From contig NZ_CP022989.1 of assembly GCF_002278075.1 (NCBI RefSeq), forward strand, positions 1 to 64,000: a stretch of 64,000 nt of DNA, read 5' to 3'. The position numbers and the translations under genes are program-made. The notes beneath the pieces were generated by a model. It saw only the letters and a program-made list of their open reading frames with translations, made no database searches and had not been told where the DNA came from. This document shows, piece after piece, positions 18,152-26,956 of this stretch. The number at the start of each line of letters is the position of its first letter. Position 1 is the first letter of the stretch. Source of the DNA: Paraburkholderia aromaticivorans (GTDB lineage Bacteria > Pseudomonadota > Gammaproteobacteria > Burkholderiales > Burkholderiaceae).

Positions 18152-19285
18152 TCAACCCTTTCGCTTGAACGGCGTATGTGCCTCAAGCTCATCAATGTGC
18201 TCGTCCATCGCCGCGGTCTCCCGGTCCAGGAACTCGCTGATGGCATGAGCAAACCTGCGGTCAGCAATCCAGTGCGCTGACCACGTCGGCGTTGGCATCA
18301 GCCCTCGCGACATCTTGTGCACACCTTGGGCTCCGCCCTCGAAACTGTGAAGTCCGTTAGCGATGCAGTACTCGATACCCTGCATGTAACAGGTTTCAAA
18401 GTGAAGACCCGAGACGAATTCTTTGGTGCCCCAGTAGCGGCCGTACATCGTATAGCCCTGAACGACATTCAGGGCCACCGCCAGCCTCTTTCCATCTGCC
18501 TCAGCGATGACCAGCATCAGCGCGTCAGGCATCGTCCGGTGGACCAAGCCAAAAAACTTGCGATTCAGGTATGGCGGGTTCCAGTGTTCCCGGTACGTGT
18601 TCTCGTAGCATTCGTAGAAGAAATCTAGGTCGTCCTCGCTAATCTCCTGCCCACGTAGCCATCGGAAGGTCACACCGGCGTCGTGAACCTTTCTCCGGTC
18701 TTGCTTGACCTTCTTTCGCTTGTCATGCGACATCTTCGAGAGAAATTCGTCGAAGGTCTTGTATCCAAAATTTTCCCAGTGGAACTGGACGCCTTCTCGC
18801 AGCATGAAGCCGGCATCGGTCAAGGCTTCGAGGTCGTTTTCGTGTGAGAACAGGACGTGGATGGACGACACGTCGAGTTGCTTCGCGAACTCGATGGCGC
18901 CCCGTGCGAGCATGACCCTATCGGCATGCGTTGGTGCCAGCAGCCTCGGACCCGTTACTGGCGTGAAAGGGACTGCTGAGAGGAGCTTCGGGTAGTACTG
19001 GATGCCATGCCGGGCGAAGGCGTCCGCCCAAGCGTGGTCGAACACGTACTCGCCGCGGCTATGCGATTTCAGGTAGAGGGGCATGGCACCGGCGAGTTCA
19101 CCCCCGCGCCACATCAGCAGGTAGGTGGGCTGCCACCCTGTCGACTTGGATGCGCACTTCGTACTGTGCATTGCCGACAGGTATTCATGCGTGACGAAAG
19201 GATTCCCGGCGGCTAGCGCGTTCCAATCCTCTGCTCGCACATCCGAAAGCGAATCAATAACCAGAATTTCGACTTTGCTGCTCAC
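18152..19285 (-). CDS. FemAB-like (PF04339/DUF482) N-acyltransferase, complete second copy
   Basis: A 377-residue protein of the GNAT-like PF04339 family. Conserved stretches include SRGEYVFDHAWADAF, IQYYPKLLSAVPFTPVTGPR and RKVKQDRRKV. GTG at 19285 is chosen because GGGAGG lies 6 bases upstream and the interrupted core copy begins alike there; the open frame extends 49 codons further without homology. The reaction is unproven for the family; FemAB relatives transfer amino acids to peptidoglycan precursors. It is the same family as the gene broken at 8730 and probably replaces its function. Sequence is clearly divergent from the broken copy, so it travelled with the element rather than arising by recent duplication. 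Confidence 0.88.
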   Translation of the reverse strand: MSSKVEILVIDSLSDVRAEDWNALAAGNPFVTHEYLSAMHSTKCASKSTGWQPTYLLMWRGGELAGAMPLYLKSHSRGEYVFDHAWADAFARHGIQYYPKLLSAVPFTPVTGPRLLAPTHADRVMLARGAIEFAKQLDVSSIHVLFSHENDLEALTDAGFMLREGVQFHWENFGYKTFDEFLSKMSHDKRKKVKQDRRKVHDAGVTFRWLRGQEISEDDLDFFYECYENTYREHWNPPYLNRKFFGLVHRTMPDALMLVIAEADGKRLAVALNVVQGYTMYGRYWGTKEFVSGLHFETCYMQGIEYCIANGLHSFEGGAQGVHKMSRGLMPTPTWSAHWIADRRFAHAISEFLDRETAAMDEHIDELEAHTPFKRKG

Positions 19286-20250
19286 CCAGCCTCCCGACAA
19301 CCTTTCTATGGCGGCATAACACCGCAAAGCAAGGATTGTCGCCGATTCAGAAGAAGTCGTCAGGCGCCTAGGTATGCCCCGCGGTCCTTCACTCGTCCTC
19401 AAGTTGAGCGCGCAGTGCGCCGTGGTGAGCAAACAGGGCTTCCGCTCGGTTCATTTCTTCATGAACGCGGGTGAAGGGCGACGTAATCTCTGCTGGCGCC
19501 CGTTCGCTATCGGCCACTGCTTTGACGCCCGGAATCTCGAAGCAACTGGCCGGAGGGCTCCCCACCAGACATCTCCTGAAATTGACATAGGACGCTGTTG
19601 TCCCGGCGCTGCTGTGCCCGAGAAGCTTTGCAGACACCGCCCGCGGCAATATCTGTCTTTCGCTCTCGCGCTGGCCGCTCAACATGGCCTGTAGGATAAG
19701 TTGGACCTGTAGCCGCCTGAACTCATTTGGGGGTCAGTTTCTTGTCCGTTCCGTCTCGTGCGCCGTTGCGGCGGTCAGCGACACTCATGATGACAATCTC
19801 CTTTCACTTAGAAAGCCGAGTGAGACGGCGTCTCCAGAGCGCAGTCACGAGAAGCATAGGCGGCAAAGGAGAACCTTTCCATGAGTAATGGAACTGAACC
19901 CCACATCGAGCGCCTTCTCTGCGCACAGGAATCTGGAAAATCGTCCGCGTCATCGGAACGTCTCCAGCGGCTTTACTATCGCTCCTTCTTTAACAATCGC
20001 CCGTAATTCGCAAGTCGCTGATAAGGCACCGTAAAATAGGTCTCATTCCGGCAACGCGGGGCCGCTCGGGGGCGATGGTTCAGAAGGCTCAAGTACAGTG
20101 GAAGTATCACGCGTGCCGTTTGAGCGCCCGAGCGAACCCTGTTCAGAAAAGCGGGGCGTCTGGCCCACGGCCCGGCGCGGTCAGATGCTCGAATAGCCGC
20201 CCGGTGTATCCCTATGCAAATTGTTCGAGCCTAGAACTGCGAACCGCTAT
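19286..20250. other. Gene-poor stretch with integrase debris
   Basis: It contains the promoter region of the acyltransferase copy, a tyrosine recombinase remnant (19389-19685), and otherwise only short frames. One of these, 19881-20006, encodes 41 residues (MSNGTEPHIERLLCAQ) behind a good AAAGGAG site, but without any homology I can name. The stretch looks like a decayed junction between the recombinase block and the following island. Confidence 0.5.
19389..19685 (-). pseudogene. Tyrosine recombinase C-terminal remnant
   Basis: The frame contains a clear box III: AVSAKLLGHSSAGTTASYVN, with the LGH histidine nine residues before a Tyr. Nothing corresponding to boxes I and II or an N-terminal domain precedes it in frame, and the tail (RAEALFAHHGALRAQ) is not recombinase-like that I can tell. 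It is a leftover of another integrase, evidence of repeated insertion at this spot. Confidence 0.5.
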
Positions 20251-21102
20251 ATGAACGAAACATCGATTGTCAAACGTGGCCCGCAAAGCGACGAAAGCGG
20301 CAGGCCGAGTCTTGTCGCTAAATGGCCAGCACGCGACCAACACTCGCACCGAGACTATGCCTGGCGTCTGTATCGAGTTCACGATGAGCAGCGAAACATT
20401 CAACATGTGCTTGCAGTTGGCACCCAGGAATCCCGAGCGCTAGGCCGAGAACGCATTGACCTTAAAGCCTGCCTCCTCGATACCGACCGTTTCGGCGACT
20501 GGAGGGAGAGCGAAGAAGTATGTTCGATGTCAGCGTGCAGGTCATTTGGAATCAAGCTAACCAACGGTTTCGTAGTGGTTGAACAAGAGGCCCTGCGAAG
20601 TCTGAACGTCGGCAGTCTCTGCTTCAACGAGATTGTTAAGTGGGCCCAGCGAGCGGGCCCTGATGAGACAGTATTGCCCATCAACTTGCTGGCACACCAC
20701 GTTGGCACCTACAGGAAGGAGAACGTGGAAAGACGATATCGCTTCTATCGCCGGTTCGGCCTTGATTTCAACCTGACTGGCCAGGATGGAAACCCGTTGG
20801 CGAGTGGCGAATCAAAACCCATGCTTGTTCGCGAACTCATCTGCCATCCTGCGTTGAAATTCCCTAACATCGTTGAACTCGACCTCGTCCCAATCCTCCA
20901 GCAGCTGTCGATGAAGAACGTCGAACTCGATGATGACGTGCACCGACTAAAGGGTGCGGTCTCGCGAATGGTCAAAGAACGTCAGCGGATTCGGGACGTC
21001 ATCACTCATGCTGCCATTATGGCCAGATGGCCAGTCGCGTTCCTCGCCTTTTCAGCCGGCGCAGTCCTTTTCCGCCCGGGCCACTTCGGATTCCATTTTT
21101 AG
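20251..21102 (+). CDS. Unknown protein with GNAT-like region and C-terminal membrane segment
   Basis: About 283 residues from the ATG at 20251 (MNETSIVKRGPQSDESG); an alternative TTG start lies 30 bases upstream, and neither has a good ribosome binding site. Residues about 110-190 resemble a GNAT fold: LRSLNVGSLCFNEIVKWAQR followed by NVERRYRFYRRFGLDFN, like the acetyl-CoA-binding part of acetyltransferases. A hydrophobic stretch near the C-terminus (MARWPVAFLAFSAGAVLF) could anchor it in the membrane. It is the only plus-strand gene facing the minus-strand defence block. No function is claimed. Confidence 0.6.
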   Translation: MNETSIVKRGPQSDESGRPSLVAKWPARDQHSHRDYAWRLYRVHDEQRNIQHVLAVGTQESRALGRERIDLKACLLDTDRFGDWRESEEVCSMSACRSFGIKLTNGFVVVEQEALRSLNVGSLCFNEIVKWAQRAGPDETVLPINLLAHHVGTYRKENVERRYRFYRRFGLDFNLTGQDGNPLASGESKPMLVRELICHPALKFPNIVELDLVPILQQLSMKNVELDDDVHRLKGAVSRMVKERQRIRDVITHAAIMARWPVAFLAFSAGAVLFRPGHFGFHF

Positions 21103-21326
21103 CTAGCAATCGTCGTTCGCCAGAATGTCGAAGTCGTTGTTTAGCAGCCGGGCGACTATCCCGGAATGAAGACTGGTGCCCATTGGGTGTACGAGAACTC
21201 TCTACAAGACGTATTTAGACCGTGCTATCGATGCCAGTCGGCAGCGTGCCTCGGGCATCGTCGCGACTTGGCGTGACGGAATGAGCGCCTTGAAAGCGTT
21301 ACGAATGCGAGGCTGATTTCCAAGTT

Positions 21327-22898
21327 CTAGAAGGGAATCGCGTCATCGGGAAAGATGTTTGGAAGCTTCGGTTCTGGGCGTCCTTTCGCAATCCAGTTTG
21401 CGACCCAGAGGTCGGTCGGGGTCATTGCTGGGTGCTTGAGTATGGTCGGGATGAATTTGTTGCGTTCGTCCCCCGAAAGCACTGATAGCGCGTGCAGATA
21501 AGAACGACGGTCCCATGACGCATGTGACAGGACTTTTCCCTTCGCACTTTTCGCCCATGCCAGATTCTTCGTTGTGATAGCAGCGGTCGCCTGTGCGACG
21601 ACACTTCCCTTCTTCTTCAAGAACTGCTGAATCGTCCTGTCTCTGAGTAACACGGCTCGACTACTGAAGAGCCACTCCATCCAGGTTTTCACGCATTGCC
21701 TGTCATAGCGACCATGCGCACAACCTTCGACAAATAGTGGTAGCAGCTCTAACAACTGGTAGTCTGACAGCCGCGCGAGATAGAGAACAACATCATTTGC
21801 CGCAGGCGAAAAAAATTCAATCTCCTGAAGCAGCAGTTCGGCAATATCGGAAATGCGCTTCGCTTTTGCGCGGCGAATAATTGCACGGATTACCGCCAAA
21901 TCCACCATTCCGAACTTGCGTACTCGACTAAGCGCGTCTAGCAGCACCTCACCAGGGTCACGTGATTCCTCGCTTTGCTCGACTTCGTCATCCTCGCCGT
22001 CGTCGTCCTCAACATGGGCCGAATAAGGATTGGCAACTTCAATGTCGTTCAGAATTTCAAGCTTCTCTAACTGATATTGATTCTTCAGTTCGTCATGTAA
22101 GAATTCTGACGTCTTCTTGACGCTCGTTTTGTCACCAACAACGTTTAGCCGATGGTTCTCGTGAAGATATATGACGAGGTCTTCAAGGCAGCGGTCGAGT
22201 TCCTCGCGAGAGTTCGCGAAGATGCGAATGTCGTCTACATAACGCACATGGTCCAGACCCATGTTCTGGATGTGCTGGTCAACATCAATCATTACTGCCT
22301 CCGCCAACACAACTGAAGGTGCAGGTCCGATAGGTATTCCCTGCGATGCCTTGTTGTTCAAGCGGGTGATGAACTGCTCGATTTGCAAGCCGGCGTTCTT
22401 GTCACCAGTCGCGGACTCGATGGCGTTCCCGACCCGATGAAGGTAAATCTGATTGTAGAAATCAGAGATATCTGTCGACAAGACGTATCGGAACTCCTCT
22501 GAAAGATACTCACAGCGAGCCCGATATATGTTAAACCCTGACCCATCACCAAAAAAACTCGAGTCATCGACGCTCATTCTGTATGAGCAAGCGACTTCTG
22601 GGCCCATCCGCGCTTCTGCAATCTGTTCGGCAACGCTGTGGGTCAGGGCCACATAGACAATCGCATCCAGAGGTTCCAATTGATGGACAACCCGATAGCC
22701 GCCTCGCGCTTTCGGCCATGCGATTGACTTCGGCGGTCCGACAAACAATTCAGCCGGCCTCACTTTCTGCAGGTGTTCCTTGACCTCATCCCAGTAGTAC
22801 CAGAGCGCGCGATATTCAAAAGGCTTCGGATAGAAATCCGTGTCGTAAAACGCGGTGATGTGCGCACGTGCAAAATCAAGCGAGTCGTCGGTTAGCAT
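21327..22898 (-). CDS. Reverse transcriptase (probable defence-associated RT)
   Basis: A 523-residue protein with an RT palm domain: motif A STDISDFYNQI (Asp143), motif B SQGIPIGPAPS (about 185-195), motif C RYVDDIRIF (Asp222/223) and motif D-like HRLNVVGDKTS. The C-terminal 230 residues are helical and resemble no named domain, as in Abi/UG-type RTs. No maturase, endonuclease or retron RNA is seen beside it. I chose the ATG at 22898; the frame also opens at a TTG (22994) overlapping the helicase stop as TTGA, which would couple the two genes. Anti-phage function is inferred from domain layout and neighbours. Confidence 0.85.
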   Translation of the reverse strand: MLTDDSLDFARAHITAFYDTDFYPKPFEYRALWYYWDEVKEHLQKVRPAELFVGPPKSIAWPKARGGYRVVHQLEPLDAIVYVALTHSVAEQIAEARMGPEVACSYRMSVDDSSFFGDGSGFNIYRARCEYLSEEFRYVLSTDISDFYNQIYLHRVGNAIESATGDKNAGLQIEQFITRLNNKASQGIPIGPAPSVVLAEAVMIDVDQHIQNMGLDHVRYVDDIRIFANSREELDRCLEDLVIYLHENHRLNVVGDKTSVKKTSEFLHDELKNQYQLEKLEILNDIEVANPYSAHVEDDDGEDDEVEQSEESRDPGEVLLDALSRVRKFGMVDLAVIRAIIRRAKAKRISDIAELLLQEIEFFSPAANDVVLYLARLSDYQLLELLPLFVEGCAHGRYDRQCVKTWMEWLFSSRAVLLRDRTIQQFLKKKGSVVAQATAAITTKNLAWAKSAKGKVLSHASWDRRSYLHALSVLSGDERNKFIPTILKHPAMTPTDLWVANWIAKGRPEPKLPNIFPDDAIPF

Positions 22899-22990
22899 AG
22901 AGTGAATTTTGACAGATTTTGTACTTGTAAGAAGCTCGACGTGTTGCGGTCTATCGGTATGACGCGAAAGCGATGAACGGCTATCATGCT

Positions 22991-25900
22991 TCAAGCGCCC
23001 CCAATCACGCCGAAGGGTACGCCATACGTCTCGAGCAGAAAGTTTTCGGTCACACTCAGCAAAGAAAGTTGCTCAGGGCTCACTTTTGCGCGGGACAGGC
23101 CAGGTTGCACAATGAACACGCGGAGCCTTAAGGCCGCCGTTCGACTCTGGTTTCTTATGGCGACGAGCATGTCACGGTCACTGGTCTGGTACCTCGACAG
23201 AGCAACTCCCTTGCGCACCTTCGGGTCCCGCCGCAACAGGTGAACGAAAAGTTCAGTGTGTCGAAGTTGGTTCTGTAGCCAGCTGATGCTCTTTTGCGCT
23301 TGACCGCAGACCTCGTACAAGTCGCCGACTCGACCGCCAGCAACGCTATCTTGCGAGTATTTGAGGTGATAGAAGTCGACGGCGATGGTTGTACGCGCAT
23401 CCTCTTCCGTCACCTTAATGCCAACTACGTCAGCGGACTCTCCCGAGCCGTCATCGTCGTAGATGAGGTCGTATCTGTTCGCAGCCTTCAGGTCCTCGAT
23501 TACTTTGTACTGGATGGAATCCTTCTCCCTAGTTGCGCCCTGCGCTTCCTTCTTGATGTCGACCTTTGACCAGTCCCAAATCTCAATCCGCGAAGCGTCG
23601 AACGGCGCATACGTGTCCGGCAACGTTACGAGTAGGTTACCTTCCAGATAAGAACCGTCAGCGAAGAAAATCTGGGGCGGGTTCTCATCGAAGAACTCAG
23701 CAAGAGTCCAAGCTTTCATCCGCCGGCGCAGTATCCCCGGCTCTCCTTCCTGCACGAAGCGATAGGTAGACACCGAATCGTCCGCGACTGGGATGATTTC
23801 CAGACGCAAGATGATTTCCATCGACTCGCTCGCGATTCGGAACCTCAATTCTCCGGTTTCGGAGGGCTCGACCAGCTTAAGTTCGAGGTCCCAAAAATCA
23901 CTTTTGACGCCATGTTCACCGAGCTTAACGGAGAACACGCTCTCTTGGTCCTGGTAAATGCTATCAGGCCATTCGATTGCAATCGGCATAACGGCTGGAC
24001 GCTGCTTGACCAGCTTCGGGATAAGTGTCCCGTTGAGGACATCTTCCGGATTGATGTCCTTGTCGATGACCTTCTTGCCAACGTGCCTGCACCACCGAGC
24101 GAAGGATTCGAGACGAAGACGTTGAAACGACCAAACGCGACCGCGCTTGGTCGCACCAATGGTCGCTGTGCCCCCCTGTTCGAAGCCGATTCCTGAAATG
24201 ACAGCGCGACGCGCAGTTCTCTTCGACTTCTCCGAAAGCTGCGATGCGACGTCAGCACCCATACGCGAGATGTATCGTATCTTTCGACCGAACTGCTCGT
24301 TCATGCCCAAGTTTGTGAGCAGAAGGCGCTTCACGCCGTGAAAGCAGCGATACAACTCGGGGTCGCGAATCAACTCGACGTCTTCTCCGCAAAGCGCCTT
24401 GGCTAGGGTCCGATACTCGCCGCTCTTCGATGAGCCGTGGATGTAGAGTAGCTCACGCTCTTTGTCCCATATGGCAACCAGCAGCTCCCACTGCCAATCC
24501 TGAACCGCTTCAATGTCTGTCCACGAAACGCCTTTGCTGCTTCCAACGACAACCACCAGCATGTTCTCGGACTCGTTGACGGTATGGCGCACCTTGTCGG
24601 ACGCTTTGACGCCCTGGATACCTTTGCGGAAGTCCTTCGGCTTCCAGACGCTGCAACGCGTACGGTACACAACCATGCTTGTAGCGGGGCGAATCTCCTG
24701 AATCGGAATCTCCCCCGAGAACGGCTCGAATCCTTCGAGAAATTTGCGTGAATCAATCTGGTTGTCTATCTGAGAATCGCTCAGGTCCGGAAGAAGCTCG
24801 TTCCAGTCTGGGTCTTGGCTGTAGAGCTTCTCCAGGTCCCCCTTCACGCCCGGGTCCGCAATGTTGGCGATAAACGTTGCATCGCCCAAATCCGCTCTCG
24901 CTCGAGTGAATCGTCCTGCAAGCTGAAGCGTCACAGGCAAGCTCTTTCTGGTATCGTGAAATGCTGCAATCTTGAGTTCAGGCATGTCAAAGCCTTCGCC
25001 AAGCATATCGCAGCACACGACTATCCGTGACGCTCTCGACGCAAGCTTCGCGAGGGCCTCCCGTCGCTCTGAGGCCGTGAGCCGACTATGGAGCAGAACG
25101 GGGCTGTAGCGACCGATTTCTTCGTAAATCTTGAAGACCTGCTCCGCTCGCGATATGTCATATGCCCGGGCCATTGCGACATGAAGGCCGGTCGCGTCGG
25201 CGTCCAGCTCGCTGATAGTGGCTTCGGCGATTGCTCTGTCGGCCTTCCGCGGGTCGAACTCGAAGACCGACCGGAAGGTAATCGGACGGAAGTATCCATC
25301 TCGCTGCGCTTGCCGCAACGGATAGCGATAGATGATTCTGCCATCTATCTGCTTGTCGTCATCTCTGAACGGAGTCGCCGTGAACTGTAGGACGCGCCGC
25401 TTTTCGAACTGAGCTTTGAACTGCTTCCATGTTCGGGCCTCTGCGTGATGCGCCTCGTCGATGAACAGATGCGAACACAGCTCGGCGACGTGGGCTTGGC
25501 ATTCCAGCGTCATCTTGGCTGCAATGTGACTGGTGGTGACAACGACGTTGCACGCGGAGAAGAAAGCTGCCAGACCTTCAACAGTTGGGATGCTGTGTTC
25601 AAGGAGCCCGACGACCGGGAATTGCGCACTCTCGGCGAGGATGTTGCTCCGGTGCGCCTTGAGCAGCCCGAGGGTCAAGAATTTCTCAGCTATCTGCGTA
25701 CGCAGTGCTTCTGTCGGGACCACAACAACGACCCGCTCGCATGGGGTCGATGTCAGAACGCCCAGCATGGTCTCTGTCTTCCCCGTACCCGTGGGCAGCA
25801 CCACCGACGCGACTTCGTTGCTGGTCGACCAATGGGCGTGTATCGCGTGCAAGGCACCAGCTTGCGGAGGACGCAGGCCTACTACATCGGCAGCCCTATC

Positions 25901-26284
25901 TTCGAGAACGTATCTGAATGCGCCTCGCCACGATGCAATGGCGCTTTTCGCGCTCGCATCGAGACTTGCGTTTGGAGCCGCCGGTTGGGAAGAATGCTGC
26001 AGCCACGTCCCCGTCACCGCGTCTAGAGTTCCATCATCGCCTAATGTTGCCGAACACTTAAGAACAGCCGCGTCATTCAAAGCAGTCAAGTCGCGCGGGG
26101 CGTCCCGTAGTACCAAAACACGAAACGGAAGTGCCTCGGCAGAAACCTCATAGCCCACGGCGCCTTCAACGGCGAACCGGACAATATTTGCCTCGATTTC
26201 GAATTCAGGACTAGCTACCTGGCGAATCGAATTTTTTTCGACCTTCTTGTTGATTGTATAAACCCGTGGAAGCCGCACTCTCAT
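22991..26284 (-). CDS. SF2 DEAD/DEAH helicase with C-terminal PD-(D/E)XK-like nuclease
   Basis: A 1097-residue protein. Helicase motifs: Walker A VVLPTGTGKTETML (about 163-173), DEAH in LFIDEAHHAEA (276-279), motif III FTATPFRDD, and the C-terminal lobe CCDMLGEGFDMPEL and LQLAGRFTRAR. Near residues 935-980, ESADVVGIKVTEED then TIAVDFYHLKYS fits a PD-(D/E)XK nuclease core (D...D-x-x-x-K), as in restriction-like helicases. The frame is open 100 codons upstream, but homology-like sequence starts at the ATG at 26284 (MRVRLPRVYT). Its stop overlaps the RT frame, so both are probably co-expressed. It likely unwinds and cuts foreign DNA. Confidence 0.85.
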   Translation of the reverse strand: MRVRLPRVYTINKKVEKNSIRQVASPEFEIEANIVRFAVEGAVGYEVSAEALPFRVLVLRDAPRDLTALNDAAVLKCSATLGDDGTLDAVTGTWLQHSSQPAAPNASLDASAKSAIASWRGAFRYVLEDRAADVVGLRPPQAGALHAIHAHWSTSNEVASVVLPTGTGKTETMLGVLTSTPCERVVVVVPTEALRTQIAEKFLTLGLLKAHRSNILAESAQFPVVGLLEHSIPTVEGLAAFFSACNVVVTTSHIAAKMTLECQAHVAELCSHLFIDEAHHAEARTWKQFKAQFEKRRVLQFTATPFRDDDKQIDGRIIYRYPLRQAQRDGYFRPITFRSVFEFDPRKADRAIAEATISELDADATGLHVAMARAYDISRAEQVFKIYEEIGRYSPVLLHSRLTASERREALAKLASRASRIVVCCDMLGEGFDMPELKIAAFHDTRKSLPVTLQLAGRFTRARADLGDATFIANIADPGVKGDLEKLYSQDPDWNELLPDLSDSQIDNQIDSRKFLEGFEPFSGEIPIQEIRPATSMVVYRTRCSVWKPKDFRKGIQGVKASDKVRHTVNESENMLVVVVGSSKGVSWTDIEAVQDWQWELLVAIWDKERELLYIHGSSKSGEYRTLAKALCGEDVELIRDPELYRCFHGVKRLLLTNLGMNEQFGRKIRYISRMGADVASQLSEKSKRTARRAVISGIGFEQGGTATIGATKRGRVWSFQRLRLESFARWCRHVGKKVIDKDINPEDVLNGTLIPKLVKQRPAVMPIAIEWPDSIYQDQESVFSVKLGEHGVKSDFWDLELKLVEPSETGELRFRIASESMEIILRLEIIPVADDSVSTYRFVQEGEPGILRRRMKAWTLAEFFDENPPQIFFADGSYLEGNLLVTLPDTYAPFDASRIEIWDWSKVDIKKEAQGATREKDSIQYKVIEDLKAANRYDLIYDDDGSGESADVVGIKVTEEDARTTIAVDFYHLKYSQDSVAGGRVGDLYEVCGQAQKSISWLQNQLRHTELFVHLLRRDPKVRKGVALSRYQTSDRDMLVAIRNQSRTAALRLRVFIVQPGLSRAKVSPEQLSLLSVTENFLLETYGVPFGVIGGA

Positions 26285-26956
26285 TTCAGAAGCCTTTGTT
26301 TTGATAGTTATAGCAATCGCGGCGCGGAGCCGACATGCATCGGCCCGGGCGTCGCCCGCTGGAGCTGGTCCGTTCAGTAGGCGTACTACTGGCGCATGCC
26401 AACCGACATCACCGTCGAATGATTCAGCAGTTAGTCGATTGCCGACCACATAGCCGGCGTGGCACCGTCGCTTCGCTCGGCGCAAATCGTTAGCACGTTC
26501 ATCGCCACAAATCCGCCATACGCTGCTTTGTTGCCGGTCGGCGCGAACTCTACTTTGCGGCTGAATATGAGCTTGACGCCGCAAGCACGCGCATCCTCCA
26601 ACAGGTCTCGGCCAGCTTCTTCAGAAGCTCATCTCAATTTGGTGCGTCTGCGTAACGGCGTGCGAACCCAGACCCGACAAATAAGATTTGGCTGACAACC
26701 CGCGAGTTGCAACACGTTCGCAATGTCCGCTCTAACCTCTTGCCGATACTGCGCGTAATCCATCGGCATGTTTTTCTCTCAAACTACAGCAGGGCCCACG
26801 CGTGCTTTTTTCATTGTTGAAAGCATCCTTGTTCCGCTTCCGCTGGCGCAAGCTTTTACCTTTCTCTTTCTTTCGTCGCCATCCAATGACATCTGTCACA
26901 GACCGCCGCAGATTTTCATATGAACGTGACGATTTGCCCTGACTTTGCCAACGTTT
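26285..26956. other. 672-bp spacer without a recognisable gene
   Basis: Between the helicase-nuclease gene and the DUF4236 gene there is a stretch open in some frames but with no protein motif I recognise, and no terminator-like hairpin that stands out. It probably holds the helicase-RT promoter, with debris of older insertions. A small RNA could sit here but nothing in the sequence argues for it. Confidence 0.4.

Larger units (their letters stand above)
8731..19285 (+). mobile_element. Multi-recombinase mobile element (core module), inserted in the acyltransferase gene
   Basis: The left edge is inferred from the loss of acyltransferase homology at about 8731 and the sudden GC drop. Near it, ATGTAT (8739-8744) and ATACAT (8770-8775) form a spaced inverted pair. 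The module has six main genes, all on the plus strand and several overlapping, plus a complete copy of the interrupted gene on the minus strand. The right boundary is unknown: I find no second acyltransferase junction in the window, so the true element may extend past 64000. The span given is only the recombinase block with its acyltransferase copy. Confidence 0.6.

Noticed and set aside
21327..22994. Retron or group II intron
   Set aside because: No msr/msd-like inverted repeats or intron RNA features are evident beside the RT, the catalytic box is YVDD, and no maturase or endonuclease domain is present.
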